DNA of 64,000 nucleotides, taken from Gordonibacter sp034932485 (lineage in GTDB: Bacteria > Actinomycetota > Coriobacteriia > Coriobacteriales > Eggerthellaceae). The stretch spans positions 62,001 to 126,000 of the forward strand of contig JAYFOQ010000021.1 in NCBI GenBank assembly GCA_034932485.1, given 5' to 3'. Both the position numbers and the translations under genes were made by a program. Numbering within the stretch: position 1 is the stretch's first letter; every line of letters starts with the position of its first letter. Positions 17,994-25,358 of this stretch are shown here, piece after piece. Under the pieces are notes generated by a model that saw only the letters and a list, made by a program, of their open reading frames with translations, did not search any database and was not told the origin of the DNA.

Positions 17994-18020
17994 GAATAGA
18001 CGGGCATCGCCCGCCTATTC
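17994..18020 (-). terminator. Hairpin between rpoZ and thiI
   Basis: GAATAG (17994-17999) and CGGGC (18001-18005) pair with GCCCG (18009-18013) and CTATTC (18015-18020), giving an 11-bp stem with one mismatch and an ATC loop. There is no real T-tract, so it may attenuate or process the transcript between rpoZ and thiI and not fully end it. Confidence 0.4.
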
Positions 18021-18041
18021 GACCAACCAACGATCTATAAC

Positions 18042-18302
18042 CTAGTGGTTTTTAATATCGATGGAGGTAGGGTCAAAGGACACTTCGCCGCGAGCAACTT
18101 CATTGAATGCGAGCGAAAGCGGCTTCTTGTCGGCAGCGCGGGCAATCTCCACCGCTGTCTGCAATTGGATGGCGCGGTCGCGCTGGCCGCGCATCATGTC
18201 GTTAATGTCGTGAGCACGCTTCGATACGAGCGCGCACAACAGGAAACGATCATTATCGGTCCTATTCAAAAGGACATCGATTTTCGGTTCAATGATGCTC
18301 AT
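18042..18302 (-). CDS. rpoZ: DNA-directed RNA polymerase omega subunit
   Basis: Omega helps assemble the RNA polymerase core. The protein has 86 residues from ATG 18302 (MSIIEPKIDVLLNRTDNDRF). The omega signature region is visible in FLLCALVSKRAHDINDMMRG (conserved K/R-R-A-R/H-Q/D-I-N) and EIARAADKKPLSLAFNEVARG. The gene lies 7 bases after gmk, the standard gmk-rpoZ pairing. A longer frame upstream (to 18374) lies inside gmk and was rejected. Confidence 0.93.
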   Translation of the reverse strand: MSIIEPKIDVLLNRTDNDRFLLCALVSKRAHDINDMMRGQRDRAIQLQTAVEIARAADKKPLSLAFNEVARGEVSFDPTSIDIKNH

Positions 18303-18309
18303 AGGATAT

Positions 18310-18882
18310 TTAACCTCGTGCTTCCTCGGCTTGTTCGTTGACGTAGCCCACCAATGTGGCAACAGCTTCGTCAAGGTTATCGTTCACCAGCCGCATATCA
18401 TACTCCATTTTACGCGAAAGCTCCACTGCGGCCACATCCATGCGCTTCGCGATTACCTCATCGGTCTCAGTGCCACGTCCCCGCAAGCGCTCCTCAAGTA
18501 TCTCAAGCGACGGTGGTTCGATAAACACCAAGTGGGCTACCGGCATCTTGTCGCGTACTTGAAAAGCACCCTGAACGTCAATTTCCAAAACAACCTGATC
18601 GCCCTGCGCTATATGCTCTTCAACTATCGCACGCGGGGTTCCATAACGGTTGCCCGCATACGTTGCCCACTCAAGTAAACCATCGTGATCTACAAGATTC
18701 TGAAACTCATCGTCGGTAACAAACTGATAATGCACCCCATCTATTTCACCTTCACGAGGAGCACGTGTCGTTACCGAGCGAGACACCCAAGCATCGGGCA
18801 CTTCACGTAACAAGCAGGCCACCAGTGTGCCTTTACCAGCACCTGATGGCCCTGAGATAACGAACAAATTACCCTGTCTCAT
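18310..18882 (-). CDS. gmk: Guanylate kinase
   Basis: Gmk phosphorylates GMP to GDP. It has 190 residues, the usual size. The P-loop is FVISGPSGAGKGTLV, the GMP-binding stretch includes SVTTRAPREGEIDGVHYQFV, and the lid region follows YAGNRYGTP and VVLEIDVQGAFQVR. It lies between mihF upstream and rpoZ downstream, a conserved actinobacterial arrangement. Confidence 0.97.
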   Translation of the reverse strand: MRQGNLFVISGPSGAGKGTLVACLLREVPDAWVSRSVTTRAPREGEIDGVHYQFVTDDEFQNLVDHDGLLEWATYAGNRYGTPRAIVEEHIAQGDQVVLEIDVQGAFQVRDKMPVAHLVFIEPPSLEILEERLRGRGTETDEVIAKRMDVAAVELSRKMEYDMRLVNDNLDEAVATLVGYVNEQAEEARG

Positions 18883-18890
18883 CGGCAGGC

Positions 18891-19199
18891 TTAGCCCAAA
18901 CGCTCCAGAAGAGCGGACTGCTGACGCTCGCCCAAGCCACGAAGGCGACGGCTCTCGGCAATCTGCAGTTCCTTCATGATCTTCTCAGCCTTAGCCTTGC
19001 CGTAACCAGGCATGGTCTCGATAAGGGTGGACACCTTCATGCGGCCCACGACAGGATCGTTCTTCATCTCGAGAACCTTCGCCAAAGTAAGCTTGCCGGA
19101 CTTCAGTTCGTCACGAACCTCAGCACGCTTAATACGTGCTGCCTTAGCCTTCTCCAGGGCCGCCTGACGTTCTTCCGGACTGAGTTGAGGAATAGCCAT
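18891..19199 (-). CDS. mihF: Integration host factor, actinobacterial type (mIHF)
   Basis: mIHF is a nucleoid-associated DNA-bending protein unrelated to the HU-like IHF of proteobacteria. The protein has 102 residues from ATG 19199 (MAIPQLSPEERQAALEKAKA). The helix-two-turn-helix region appears in LIETMPGYGKAKAEKIMKEL and the C-terminal RRLRGLGERQQSALLE. The gene is placed directly before gmk as in mycobacteria and streptomycetes, which is good evidence for an actinobacterial host. A Shine-Dalgarno GGAGAG lies upstream. Confidence 0.93.
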   Translation of the reverse strand: MAIPQLSPEERQAALEKAKAARIKRAEVRDELKSGKLTLAKVLEMKNDPVVGRMKVSTLIETMPGYGKAKAEKIMKELQIAESRRLRGLGERQQSALLERLG

Positions 19200-19399
19200 C
19201 GTGTTCTCTCCTTCTTTTCCAAAACGATTCCGTGATACTATCACGCAATGGGCCATCTTGCCTTGTCAATCGCTGTAATTCCTAAAAATTTCAGCGTGAT
19301 GCCACACATTGTAAGAGCAGCTTGTCTCAATTCCAGCGTTTCGTCGCACAATCGTTAAACAAACACATAAGACAAGGCCGTACAGGCAAAATGTATAAA

Positions 19400-20125
19400 T
19401 TACAATTCGGCCACGATCGCGTCAAACGCCTCAGCCGGATTATCCGCCAACGTAATAGGACGACCAATGACAAGGTGTGATGCCCCAGCAGCAAAAGCCT
19501 CAGCCGGAGTAGCTACACGACTTTGATCACCCTTATCGGAACCCGCTGGACGCACACCGGGAGTAACGATATAGGCATCGGGCCCTAAAATATCGCGTAA
19601 ACGTGCTGCTTCTCGCGGAGAGGCAACTACGCCCGATATTCCCGCACGTTTTGCCTGTTCAGCAAGCACAACTACCTGATCAGACATAGCTCGAGATACG
19701 CCTGTCTCAGCAAGCGCTGCATCGTTCATGCTAGTAAGCACGGTAATACCCAAGGTGGCAGACACTTCATGACCATATTCGGCGGCAGCACGCTCGGCTC
19801 CTTTCTGGGCAGCCTGCATCATGTCAACACCGCCTACGGTGTGCATAGTAAGCATATCAGCACCGCTGCCTGCTGCTGCATAGGCAGCGCCCTCAACCTG
19901 ATGAGGAATATCATGAAACTTGAGGTCAAGGAACACCTTGAACCCACGTTCTTTTAAGGCATAAACAATGGCGGGACCATTTGCATAAAACAGCGTCATA
20001 CCCACCTTCATCCAGGTAGCCTTGCCCTGCAAAGCATCAGCAAGATCGAATGCCTCTTCGATGCCGCAGTCGAGCGCAACAATCACACGATCACGCGCAG
20101 GTATGTTCTCGAACGAGCTTAGCAT
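19400..20125 (-). CDS. pyrF: Orotidine 5'-phosphate decarboxylase PyrF
   Basis: PyrF converts OMP to UMP, the last step of de novo pyrimidine synthesis. The protein has 241 residues. The catalytic D-x-K-x-x-D region is DLKFHDIPHQ, preceded by VIVALDCG and WMKVGMTLFY. The phosphate-binding end shows VTPGVRPAGSDKGDQSRV and LVIGRPIT. This is the PyrF type I family. The start overlaps the pyrD stop by 7 bases. It is the third gene of pyrK-pyrD-pyrF. Confidence 0.96.
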   Translation of the reverse strand: MLSSFENIPARDRVIVALDCGIEEAFDLADALQGKATWMKVGMTLFYANGPAIVYALKERGFKVFLDLKFHDIPHQVEGAAYAAAGSGADMLTMHTVGGVDMMQAAQKGAERAAAEYGHEVSATLGITVLTSMNDAALAETGVSRAMSDQVVVLAEQAKRAGISGVVASPREAARLRDILGPDAYIVTPGVRPAGSDKGDQSRVATPAEAFAAGASHLVIGRPITLADNPAEAFDAIVAEL

Positions 20126-21087
20126 TCAAGTGCTCCTATCAGCTCCTTGACGTCGTCGACGCCCTCTTCCTCGCAATACTGCGCTATTCCTTCGATGATT
20201 TCAACCGTGGCGTGAGGATTGGTAAAATTCACGGTACCAGCGGCCACGGCGGTGGCTCCTGCTAGCATAAACTCGACGGCATCAATGCCAGACGAGATGC
20301 CGCCCATGCCCAAAAGCGGAACCTTCACCGCCTTGTGACATTCCCACACCATACGCAGCGCAACCGGCTTCACAGCTGGTCCCGACAAACCACCCACGAC
20401 GCGGGCAAGTTGAGGGCGACGACGCTTTACATCAATCGCCATGCCCAAGAGGGTGTTAATGAGGGAAAGTGCATCTGCACCGGCCGCTTCAGCTGCACGG
20501 GCAATCTCTGTAATATCGGTAACATTTGGAGTAAGTTTTACTATAAGTGGTCGCTTCGTGACTGCACGACAGCGCGACACAACAGCTTCAACGCTGTCAA
20601 CGCTGGTTCCAATGGTTAAACCACCCGCATCAACATTTGGGCAAGAAATATTTACCTCGTAGGCATCGACCGGAGCACACTCAAGTGCCTCGATGACCGC
20701 CACGTACTCGTCAAAGCTGTGCCCCGACACATTCACGATGGTCGTTACTCCACAACGCTGCAACCAAGGCAGGTCATATTGCTTCAAATGCACCACTCCT
20801 GGATTCTGTAAACCAATGGAGTTCAGCATTCCGCACGGTGTTTCAGCAATACGAGGACTCGCGTTGCCTTCCCAACCATTCAGTGATACACCCTTAGTGG
20901 TAACCGCGCCCAAACATGCTACGTCAACAAAATCGTTATACTCCTGCCCAGCCGCAAACGTCCCCGAAGCTACTGTAACCGGATTCTTCATCTCTAATCC
21001 GCCAAGATTTACGTTCATATCCACCGAAGTGAGCCGAGGCTGGCGGGGCGAAGGCTCCACGGGCTGATTGCGCTCAATCGAAGTCAT
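20119..21087 (-). CDS. pyrD: Dihydroorotate dehydrogenase B, catalytic subunit PyrD
   Basis: This FMN-containing subunit oxidises dihydroorotate to orotate and, in class 1B enzymes, passes electrons through PyrK to NAD+. The protein has 322 residues. Motifs include NPVTVASGTFAAGQEY, the catalytic-cysteine loop VNISCPNVDAGG, PLIVKLTPNV and the phosphate-binding GGISSGIDAVEFMLAGA. The N-terminus carries about 20 non-conserved residues before LGGLEMKNP. Adjacent pyrK confirms the class 1B assignment. Confidence 0.96.
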   Translation of the reverse strand: MTSIERNQPVEPSPRQPRLTSVDMNVNLGGLEMKNPVTVASGTFAAGQEYNDFVDVACLGAVTTKGVSLNGWEGNASPRIAETPCGMLNSIGLQNPGVVHLKQYDLPWLQRCGVTTIVNVSGHSFDEYVAVIEALECAPVDAYEVNISCPNVDAGGLTIGTSVDSVEAVVSRCRAVTKRPLIVKLTPNVTDITEIARAAEAAGADALSLINTLLGMAIDVKRRRPQLARVVGGLSGPAVKPVALRMVWECHKAVKVPLLGMGGISSGIDAVEFMLAGATAVAAGTVNFTNPHATVEIIEGIAQYCEEEGVDDVKELIGALEC

Positions 21088-21897
21088 CTACCACACCACC
21101 TTCCGCGCATCAAAAACAGGTCCGTCGACACAGGCGCGAAGCTTTCCGTCCACCGTATCGACCACACAGGAGAGGCAGGCACCCACTCCGCAGGCCATGC
21201 GCTTCTCCATCGACAGCTCACAGGGAACGTTTGCCGCCTCAGCCATACCTGCAACGATCTTCATGAGTGGTTCGGGACCACAGACCGCCAAATAATCGTA
21301 AGACTCCCCTGCCGCTGCCGCCTCAGCAAGCGCCTCTTGCACCAGTGACGTACAGAAGCCCTCGCGCCCAAAACTGCCGTCGTCGGTAGCACAGCGCGGC
21401 GGCGCATCAAGCAGCGCCTCGTAGCGCAGACGACAGGTGAGTGCCTCGCCAGTCTGGGCACCCAGCACCACGTGGACGGACACCCCTGCATCAACCAGCT
21501 GCTCGCACAGCATGAACAGCGGAGCCGCGCCAACGCCGCCGCCCACCAGCAACGCTCGCCGCGCATCAACTGGTGGCTGCCACGTACGACCGATGGGACC
21601 GACCAACTCGACGGATGCTTCCGCACCGACCGCATCCGGTTCAAGGCCCACCATATGCGCACTGCCAAAACCAACCGCCTGATACAACACCTCCAACGTT
21701 CCCCTGTCCGCATCGCGCGCGTACACCGAAAACGGGCGGCGCAAGATGTGCGCCTCCATACCGGGCACCTTCATATGCACGAACTGTCCCGGCTCGATGC
21801 ATGCAACAATGTCGGGAGAGACAAGCGTCATGACGTAGAGATTTGGGCCGACGCATTCGTTTCCTACGATGCGTGCCCGTTCGTTGACAAGGGTCAC
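21088..21897 (-). CDS. pyrK: Dihydroorotate dehydrogenase electron transfer subunit PyrK
   Basis: PyrK is the FAD and [2Fe-2S] subunit linking PyrD to NAD+. It has 269 residues from GTG 21897, with AGGAAGG upstream. The FAD-binding barrel includes RPFSVYARD, the NAD-binding fold includes LLVGGGVGAAPLFMLCEQL, and the C-terminal cluster ligands are in MACGVGACLSCVVDTVDG and the later cysteine of LRACVDGP. A TACAAT-like -10 lies about 60 bases upstream. I see no PyrR-type loop in that short leader, unlike carA and pyrR. Confidence 0.95.
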   Translation of the reverse strand: MTLVNERARIVGNECVGPNLYVMTLVSPDIVACIEPGQFVHMKVPGMEAHILRRPFSVYARDADRGTLEVLYQAVGFGSAHMVGLEPDAVGAEASVELVGPIGRTWQPPVDARRALLVGGGVGAAPLFMLCEQLVDAGVSVHVVLGAQTGEALTCRLRYEALLDAPPRCATDDGSFGREGFCTSLVQEALAEAAAAGESYDYLAVCGPEPLMKIVAGMAEAANVPCELSMEKRMACGVGACLSCVVDTVDGKLRACVDGPVFDARKVVW

Positions 21898-22195
21898 GAA
21901 GTTCCTTCCTGCACGAATGCGTCGGCTGCCTCCGACAAGCCATACGCCCTATTTTCTTGCATCAGATTGTAGCATCGAAGCCCAACATCCGAGCCTCCAA
22001 CAGGCCGAAATGCAAGGAATACGCAAAGCCAGTGCCGGTAAAAACAGGGAGATGCATGCAGAAAACCCGCAAAGATGGACAGGAGGCATACACCACACTA
22101 ATAACGAATTTCACACAGGAGAAGGCACCCGAAGATACACGACCCCTCTGTTATGATGACACCTTCCAATCAACAAAGGCAGGGGGCACGATCTT

Positions 22196-22837
22196 TTGAA
22201 AAACACACAGAAGAGCGAACCACGCAAGCTTACCAAAGCCGAACAGGAGCGCAAGGTAGCCTACGAGACATTTGAAGAAGATCTGGGTAAGCAAGGCTAC
22301 CACAAGCACAACCTCACTATCGGCGTTGTTCGGGCGAACCTGTACGCAATCGGGCTAACCTTACCTATCGTGGCCGTACTCATCGTCGTGTTCTTCGCGC
22401 TTCACCCCGCAGACTCCCTCTCGTTCAACTTCACAAGCATCTTCGCTGTAGTCGCCGTGTTCTTCTTGCTTATTATCATTCATGAAGCGATACATGGACT
22501 TGCATGGGGCGCATTCGCGAAAGGACACTGGCGCGCCGTCTCCTTCGGGTTTATGGTGCAATATCTCACGCCATACTGTACCTGCAACGAGCCGCTGCCA
22601 AAGCACGCCTACATAATAGGAGCCTTGGCACCTACGGTGTTGCTCGGATTGATCCCTACTGCGGTAGGAATCGCCACCGGCTCGGGCATCTGGCTCGCTG
22701 TAGGACTACTCCTGATCGTCGGCGGGGGCGGAGACCTGGCCATCGTAATCAAGCTGCTGCGCTTTAACCCCAAAGAGAGCGATGTGCTCTACCTCGACCA
22801 TCCTTACGAATGCGGCATCGTGGCCTTCACGAGATAG
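22196..22837 (+). CDS. DUF3267 membrane protein (putative zincin-like)
   Basis: The 213-residue protein has a charged N-terminus (NTQKSEPRKLTKAEQERKVA) and four to five membrane helices. A helix carries HEAIHG (in FLLIIIHEAIHGLAWGAF), an HExxH motif that would bind zinc; DUF3267 proteins share this feature and resemble site-2-type peptidases, but no substrate is known. CTCNEPLPKHAYIIGALAP follows. It starts with TTG at 22196 after a G-rich site. Its neighbours, VOC proteins and a phosphate transporter, give no functional hint. Confidence 0.78.
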   Translation: MKNTQKSEPRKLTKAEQERKVAYETFEEDLGKQGYHKHNLTIGVVRANLYAIGLTLPIVAVLIVVFFALHPADSLSFNFTSIFAVVAVFFLLIIIHEAIHGLAWGAFAKGHWRAVSFGFMVQYLTPYCTCNEPLPKHAYIIGALAPTVLLGLIPTAVGIATGSGIWLAVGLLLIVGGGGDLAIVIKLLRFNPKESDVLYLDHPYECGIVAFTR

Positions 22838-23171
22838 CGCAGCGATAGACATCAAACCAAAAGAACCTTTTCCTACACGTCACTGTGCAGCGGCAAGGGC
22901 GCCGTACGCGCTGTTGTTTGCCGGGGAAACGACGCGTGGTACCCGCCCGTCGTACGGAAAGGGAAACCTGGAAGATTATGGCACGTCAGCGTTCGTCTGA
23001 TGACGGGGTCGAAACAACCGGACAGAACCCCTTGCGGGCGAAAAGGTCGCAAGGGACGATAGTAGAGCGGGCTTGCGGGAGGCACGACGCACCACCATTC
23101 CCTCACGACGAAACGACCTGTAGTAGCAAGCTTAAGCTCACCTGATACCACACCAAGGAAAGGCGGATAGT
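22838..23171. other. Intergenic stretch with stable hairpins, no gene supported
   Basis: This 334-base stretch between the DUF3267 gene and the first VOC gene contains short frames with unlikely compositions, and none was accepted. It can form ACGACG (22929-22934) with CGTCGT (22948-22953), and CCCTTGCG (23029-23036) with CGCAAGGG (23048-23055). No terminator T-tract follows either. I recognise no known riboswitch. It could be a leader, a small RNA or decayed coding sequence. Confidence 0.4.
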
Positions 23172-23582
23172 ATGCTCTTACCCGACCAACGCCTAAGCGC
23201 ATTTCTCACCTTCAACGGCAAGGCCCAAGAGGCCATGGAGTTCTACGAGACAGTATTTCCCGATGCGAAAAGAGTTTCATTGGTGCTTTTCGGCGCAAAC
23301 GAGCCGAATGGCGACGAGGGTAAGGTACTGAACGGCACGCTTGAACTCGGCGGGCAAAGGCTACTGTTTATGGACATGCAGGCGGCTTATCCGGCACCGG
23401 AGTTCAACTGGTCGACGTCGCTGTTCATCAACTGTCCCAACGAAACCGATTTCGACCACCTGTTCGCAAAACTGTCTGCAGACGGCACCGTGATGATGGG
23501 CCCCGAACCGGTGGGCGACTTGCGGAAATGCGCTTGGGTCACCGACAAGTTCGGGGTGACCTGGCAGCTGGTCTGGGAGTAA
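23172..23582 (+). CDS. VOC superfamily protein (PhnB/YdeN-like), copy 1
   Basis: The 136-residue single-domain protein of the glyoxalase/bleomycin-resistance fold resembles the PhnB or 3-demethylubiquinone-methyltransferase-like group. Typical landmarks are SAFLTFNGKAQEAMEFYETV at the N-terminus, an acidic-residue strand LNGTLELGGQRLLFMD, and the closing WVTDKFGVTWQLVW. The substrate is unknown and the annotated methyltransferase name for this family is not biochemical evidence. ATG 23172 follows AAGGAAAGG. A paralogue lies 73 bases downstream on the same strand. Confidence 0.82.
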   Translation: MLLPDQRLSAFLTFNGKAQEAMEFYETVFPDAKRVSLVLFGANEPNGDEGKVLNGTLELGGQRLLFMDMQAAYPAPEFNWSTSLFINCPNETDFDHLFAKLSADGTVMMGPEPVGDLRKCAWVTDKFGVTWQLVWE

Positions 23583-23655
23583 CCTAAGTAAACGCTTCGA
23601 CCAGAAGATCGGGTAATCTCCCCCAAGGGTCGAGCCGACAGATAAGGAGCACGCT

Positions 23656-24087
23656 ATGGGATTCTCGTTATTCGTCAACTTCGAGGGCAACTGTAAGCAA
23701 GCAGTCGATTTCTATGCACGCGTTTTCAAATCGAACACAGAGGGTATGATAACCTTCGAGCAGATGCCGCCCGACCCCGCCTACACAGTGGCCGACGAGG
23801 ACAAAGCAAAGATCATGTATTGCAGCGTGGCCATTTGTGGCATGAACGTCATGTTCAGCGATGTTCCAAGCGGCACGGACCTCACGGTGGGCAACAACAT
23901 CAGCCCTGTCCTTACCACCACCGACAAGGACGAGATACGTCGTATGTACAACGAGCTCAAAGAAGGCGGGCACGTGAACATGGAACTGCAAAAGACGTTC
24001 TGGAGCGAACTCTACGGTATGGTGACCGACCAGTTCGGCATCAGCTGGCAGTTCTCCTATGAGGAAGCAAAGCCCGCTGGAGTTTAA
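23656..24087 (+). CDS. VOC superfamily protein (PhnB-like), copy 2
   Basis: The 143-residue paralogue of the upstream gene has FSLFVNFEGNCKQAVDFYAR at the N-terminus, FEQMPPDP and ICGMNVMFSDVPSG in the middle, and MVTDQFGISWQFSY at the end. The pair is diverged well beyond a recent duplication. Its stop codon overlaps that of the convergent phosphate transporter by 4 bases (24084-24087), so no dedicated terminator exists between them. Confidence 0.84.
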   Translation: MGFSLFVNFEGNCKQAVDFYARVFKSNTEGMITFEQMPPDPAYTVADEDKAKIMYCSVAICGMNVMFSDVPSGTDLTVGNNISPVLTTTDKDEIRRMYNELKEGGHVNMELQKTFWSELYGMVTDQFGISWQFSYEEAKPAGV

Positions 24088-25136
24088 AAAAGATAGAGAA
24101 ACAAATAAGCAAACCCAAATCCCAGTAATCCGCACCCAGGAAACGTAAGTATCCATGCCTTCATCATATCGCCAGCAACACCCCACTTCACGGAGCTTTT
24201 GCGTTTCGCGGCACCTACGCCCATGATAGCAGTGGTATTTGTGTGCGTCGTAGAAACAGGAAGCCCCGTGAAGGTGGCCAACATCAAACAAAAAAAGGCG
24301 GCGCTGCTGGAGGCGAATCCTTGATATGGCTCCAGTTTTACCATATTTAAACCGACGTTTTTTATGATGCGTTTACCACCAATCGCCGTGCCCAAACCCA
24401 TGCATAGTGCCGAAATAATCATGAGCCAAACGGGCAGCACCGTTTGATCTACCTGTCCCGATCCGTTTGATAAAGCAATTGCAAGCACAAAAATGCTCAT
24501 GAACTTTTGTCCATCTTGAGCGCCATGCATGAAAGCCACACCCGCACCCGACAAAATCTGCGCCCAGCGAAATGTTTTTGCGGTACGATTGCGATCCATG
24601 TTGCGGCACACACGCACAACAATCTTTGCATTCAGCCATCCCAAGAAGAAGCCAAGCAACGTGGAGAGCACAATGCCATATACCACTTTGATCCATTCAC
24701 CACCATTAACGGCGCCCAAGCCTCCCTGCAACGCGATAGCTGCACCAGTAAGACCTGCAATAAGCGAATGGCTTTCGCTGGTGGGAATACCAAAATACCA
24801 GGCCGCAACACCCCATACAATAATGGCAACCATAGCAGCTGCAAGCGCAATAAACGCCTGATGAGAGTCGCCGCCAAAATCGACCATATTAAGAATAGTC
24901 TGAGCAACAGCAACCGTTATCAGTGATACAAGCAGCAAACCAAGAAAATTGCAGATAGCCGCCATAAAAATGGCTACATTCGGCTTTAGGGCGCGTGTCG
25001 ACACGACCGTAGCAATAGCATTGGGAGCATCGGTTGCCCCATTGACAATAATGACACCAACATTAAGAAGAGTTACCGCAACCAGTACTGGATTGGAGGC
25101 CAGTTCCGCAACAAACGAAGCCAATTCTATAGTCAC
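24084..25136 (-). CDS. pit: PiT-family inorganic phosphate transporter
   Basis: This low-affinity phosphate (metal-phosphate):cation symporter is an integral membrane protein. The 350-residue protein has the duplicated family signature: NGATDAPNAIATVVSTRALK near the N-terminus and FMHGAQDGQKFMSIF with GLPVSTTHTNTTAIMGVGAA in the second half. GIPTSESHSLIAGLTGAAI is also typical. About ten membrane helices are visible. No PhoU-like DUF47 partner is adjacent, although many PiT genes have one. Repeated GTAAAG/CTTTAC boxes lie upstream (25191-25268). Confidence 0.92.
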   Translation of the reverse strand: MTIELASFVAELASNPVLVAVTLLNVGVIIVNGATDAPNAIATVVSTRALKPNVAIFMAAICNFLGLLLVSLITVAVAQTILNMVDFGGDSHQAFIALAAAMVAIIVWGVAAWYFGIPTSESHSLIAGLTGAAIALQGGLGAVNGGEWIKVVYGIVLSTLLGFFLGWLNAKIVVRVCRNMDRNRTAKTFRWAQILSGAGVAFMHGAQDGQKFMSIFVLAIALSNGSGQVDQTVLPVWLMIISALCMGLGTAIGGKRIIKNVGLNMVKLEPYQGFASSSAAFFCLMLATFTGLPVSTTHTNTTAIMGVGAAKRKSSVKWGVAGDMMKAWILTFPGCGLLGFGFAYLFLYLF

Positions 25137-25190
25137 AGCTTCTCCCCTGACAACGTCTTAATAATCCAACGACTCGCCAGTCTAGCGCAA

Positions 25191-25268
25191 ACTTTACAAA
25201 CAAAGATGCTCACCAGTAACTTTGTAAACTTATAGGAGGTCAATTAGGTAAAATTTATGTAAAGTTAG
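25191..25268 (-). promoter_or_regulatory. Repeated CTTTAC/GTAAAG boxes upstream of pit
   Basis: ACTTTACAAAC (25191-25201), AACTTTGTAAACTT (25218-25231) and TGTAAAGTTA (25259-25268) share the core GTAAAGT in mixed orientations within 80 bases. They lie between pit and carB, an otherwise AT-rich 220-base gap. Pho-type operators in other bacteria are short spaced repeats, so a phosphate-response role is a guess from position. Confidence 0.3.
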
Positions 25269-25358
25269 GCATTTTACTGAAATATATAGGTTAAATACCA
25301 GCGAACCGACAGCCTCGCGCAGAAGCTATCGATTCGCTAACAAGCATTGTTTTTTACC

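Noticed and set aside
22885..23145. 86-residue frame after the DUF3267 gene
   Set aside because: Arg-rich, no ribosome-binding site, no family resemblance, and composition typical of non-coding reading in a GC-rich stretch.
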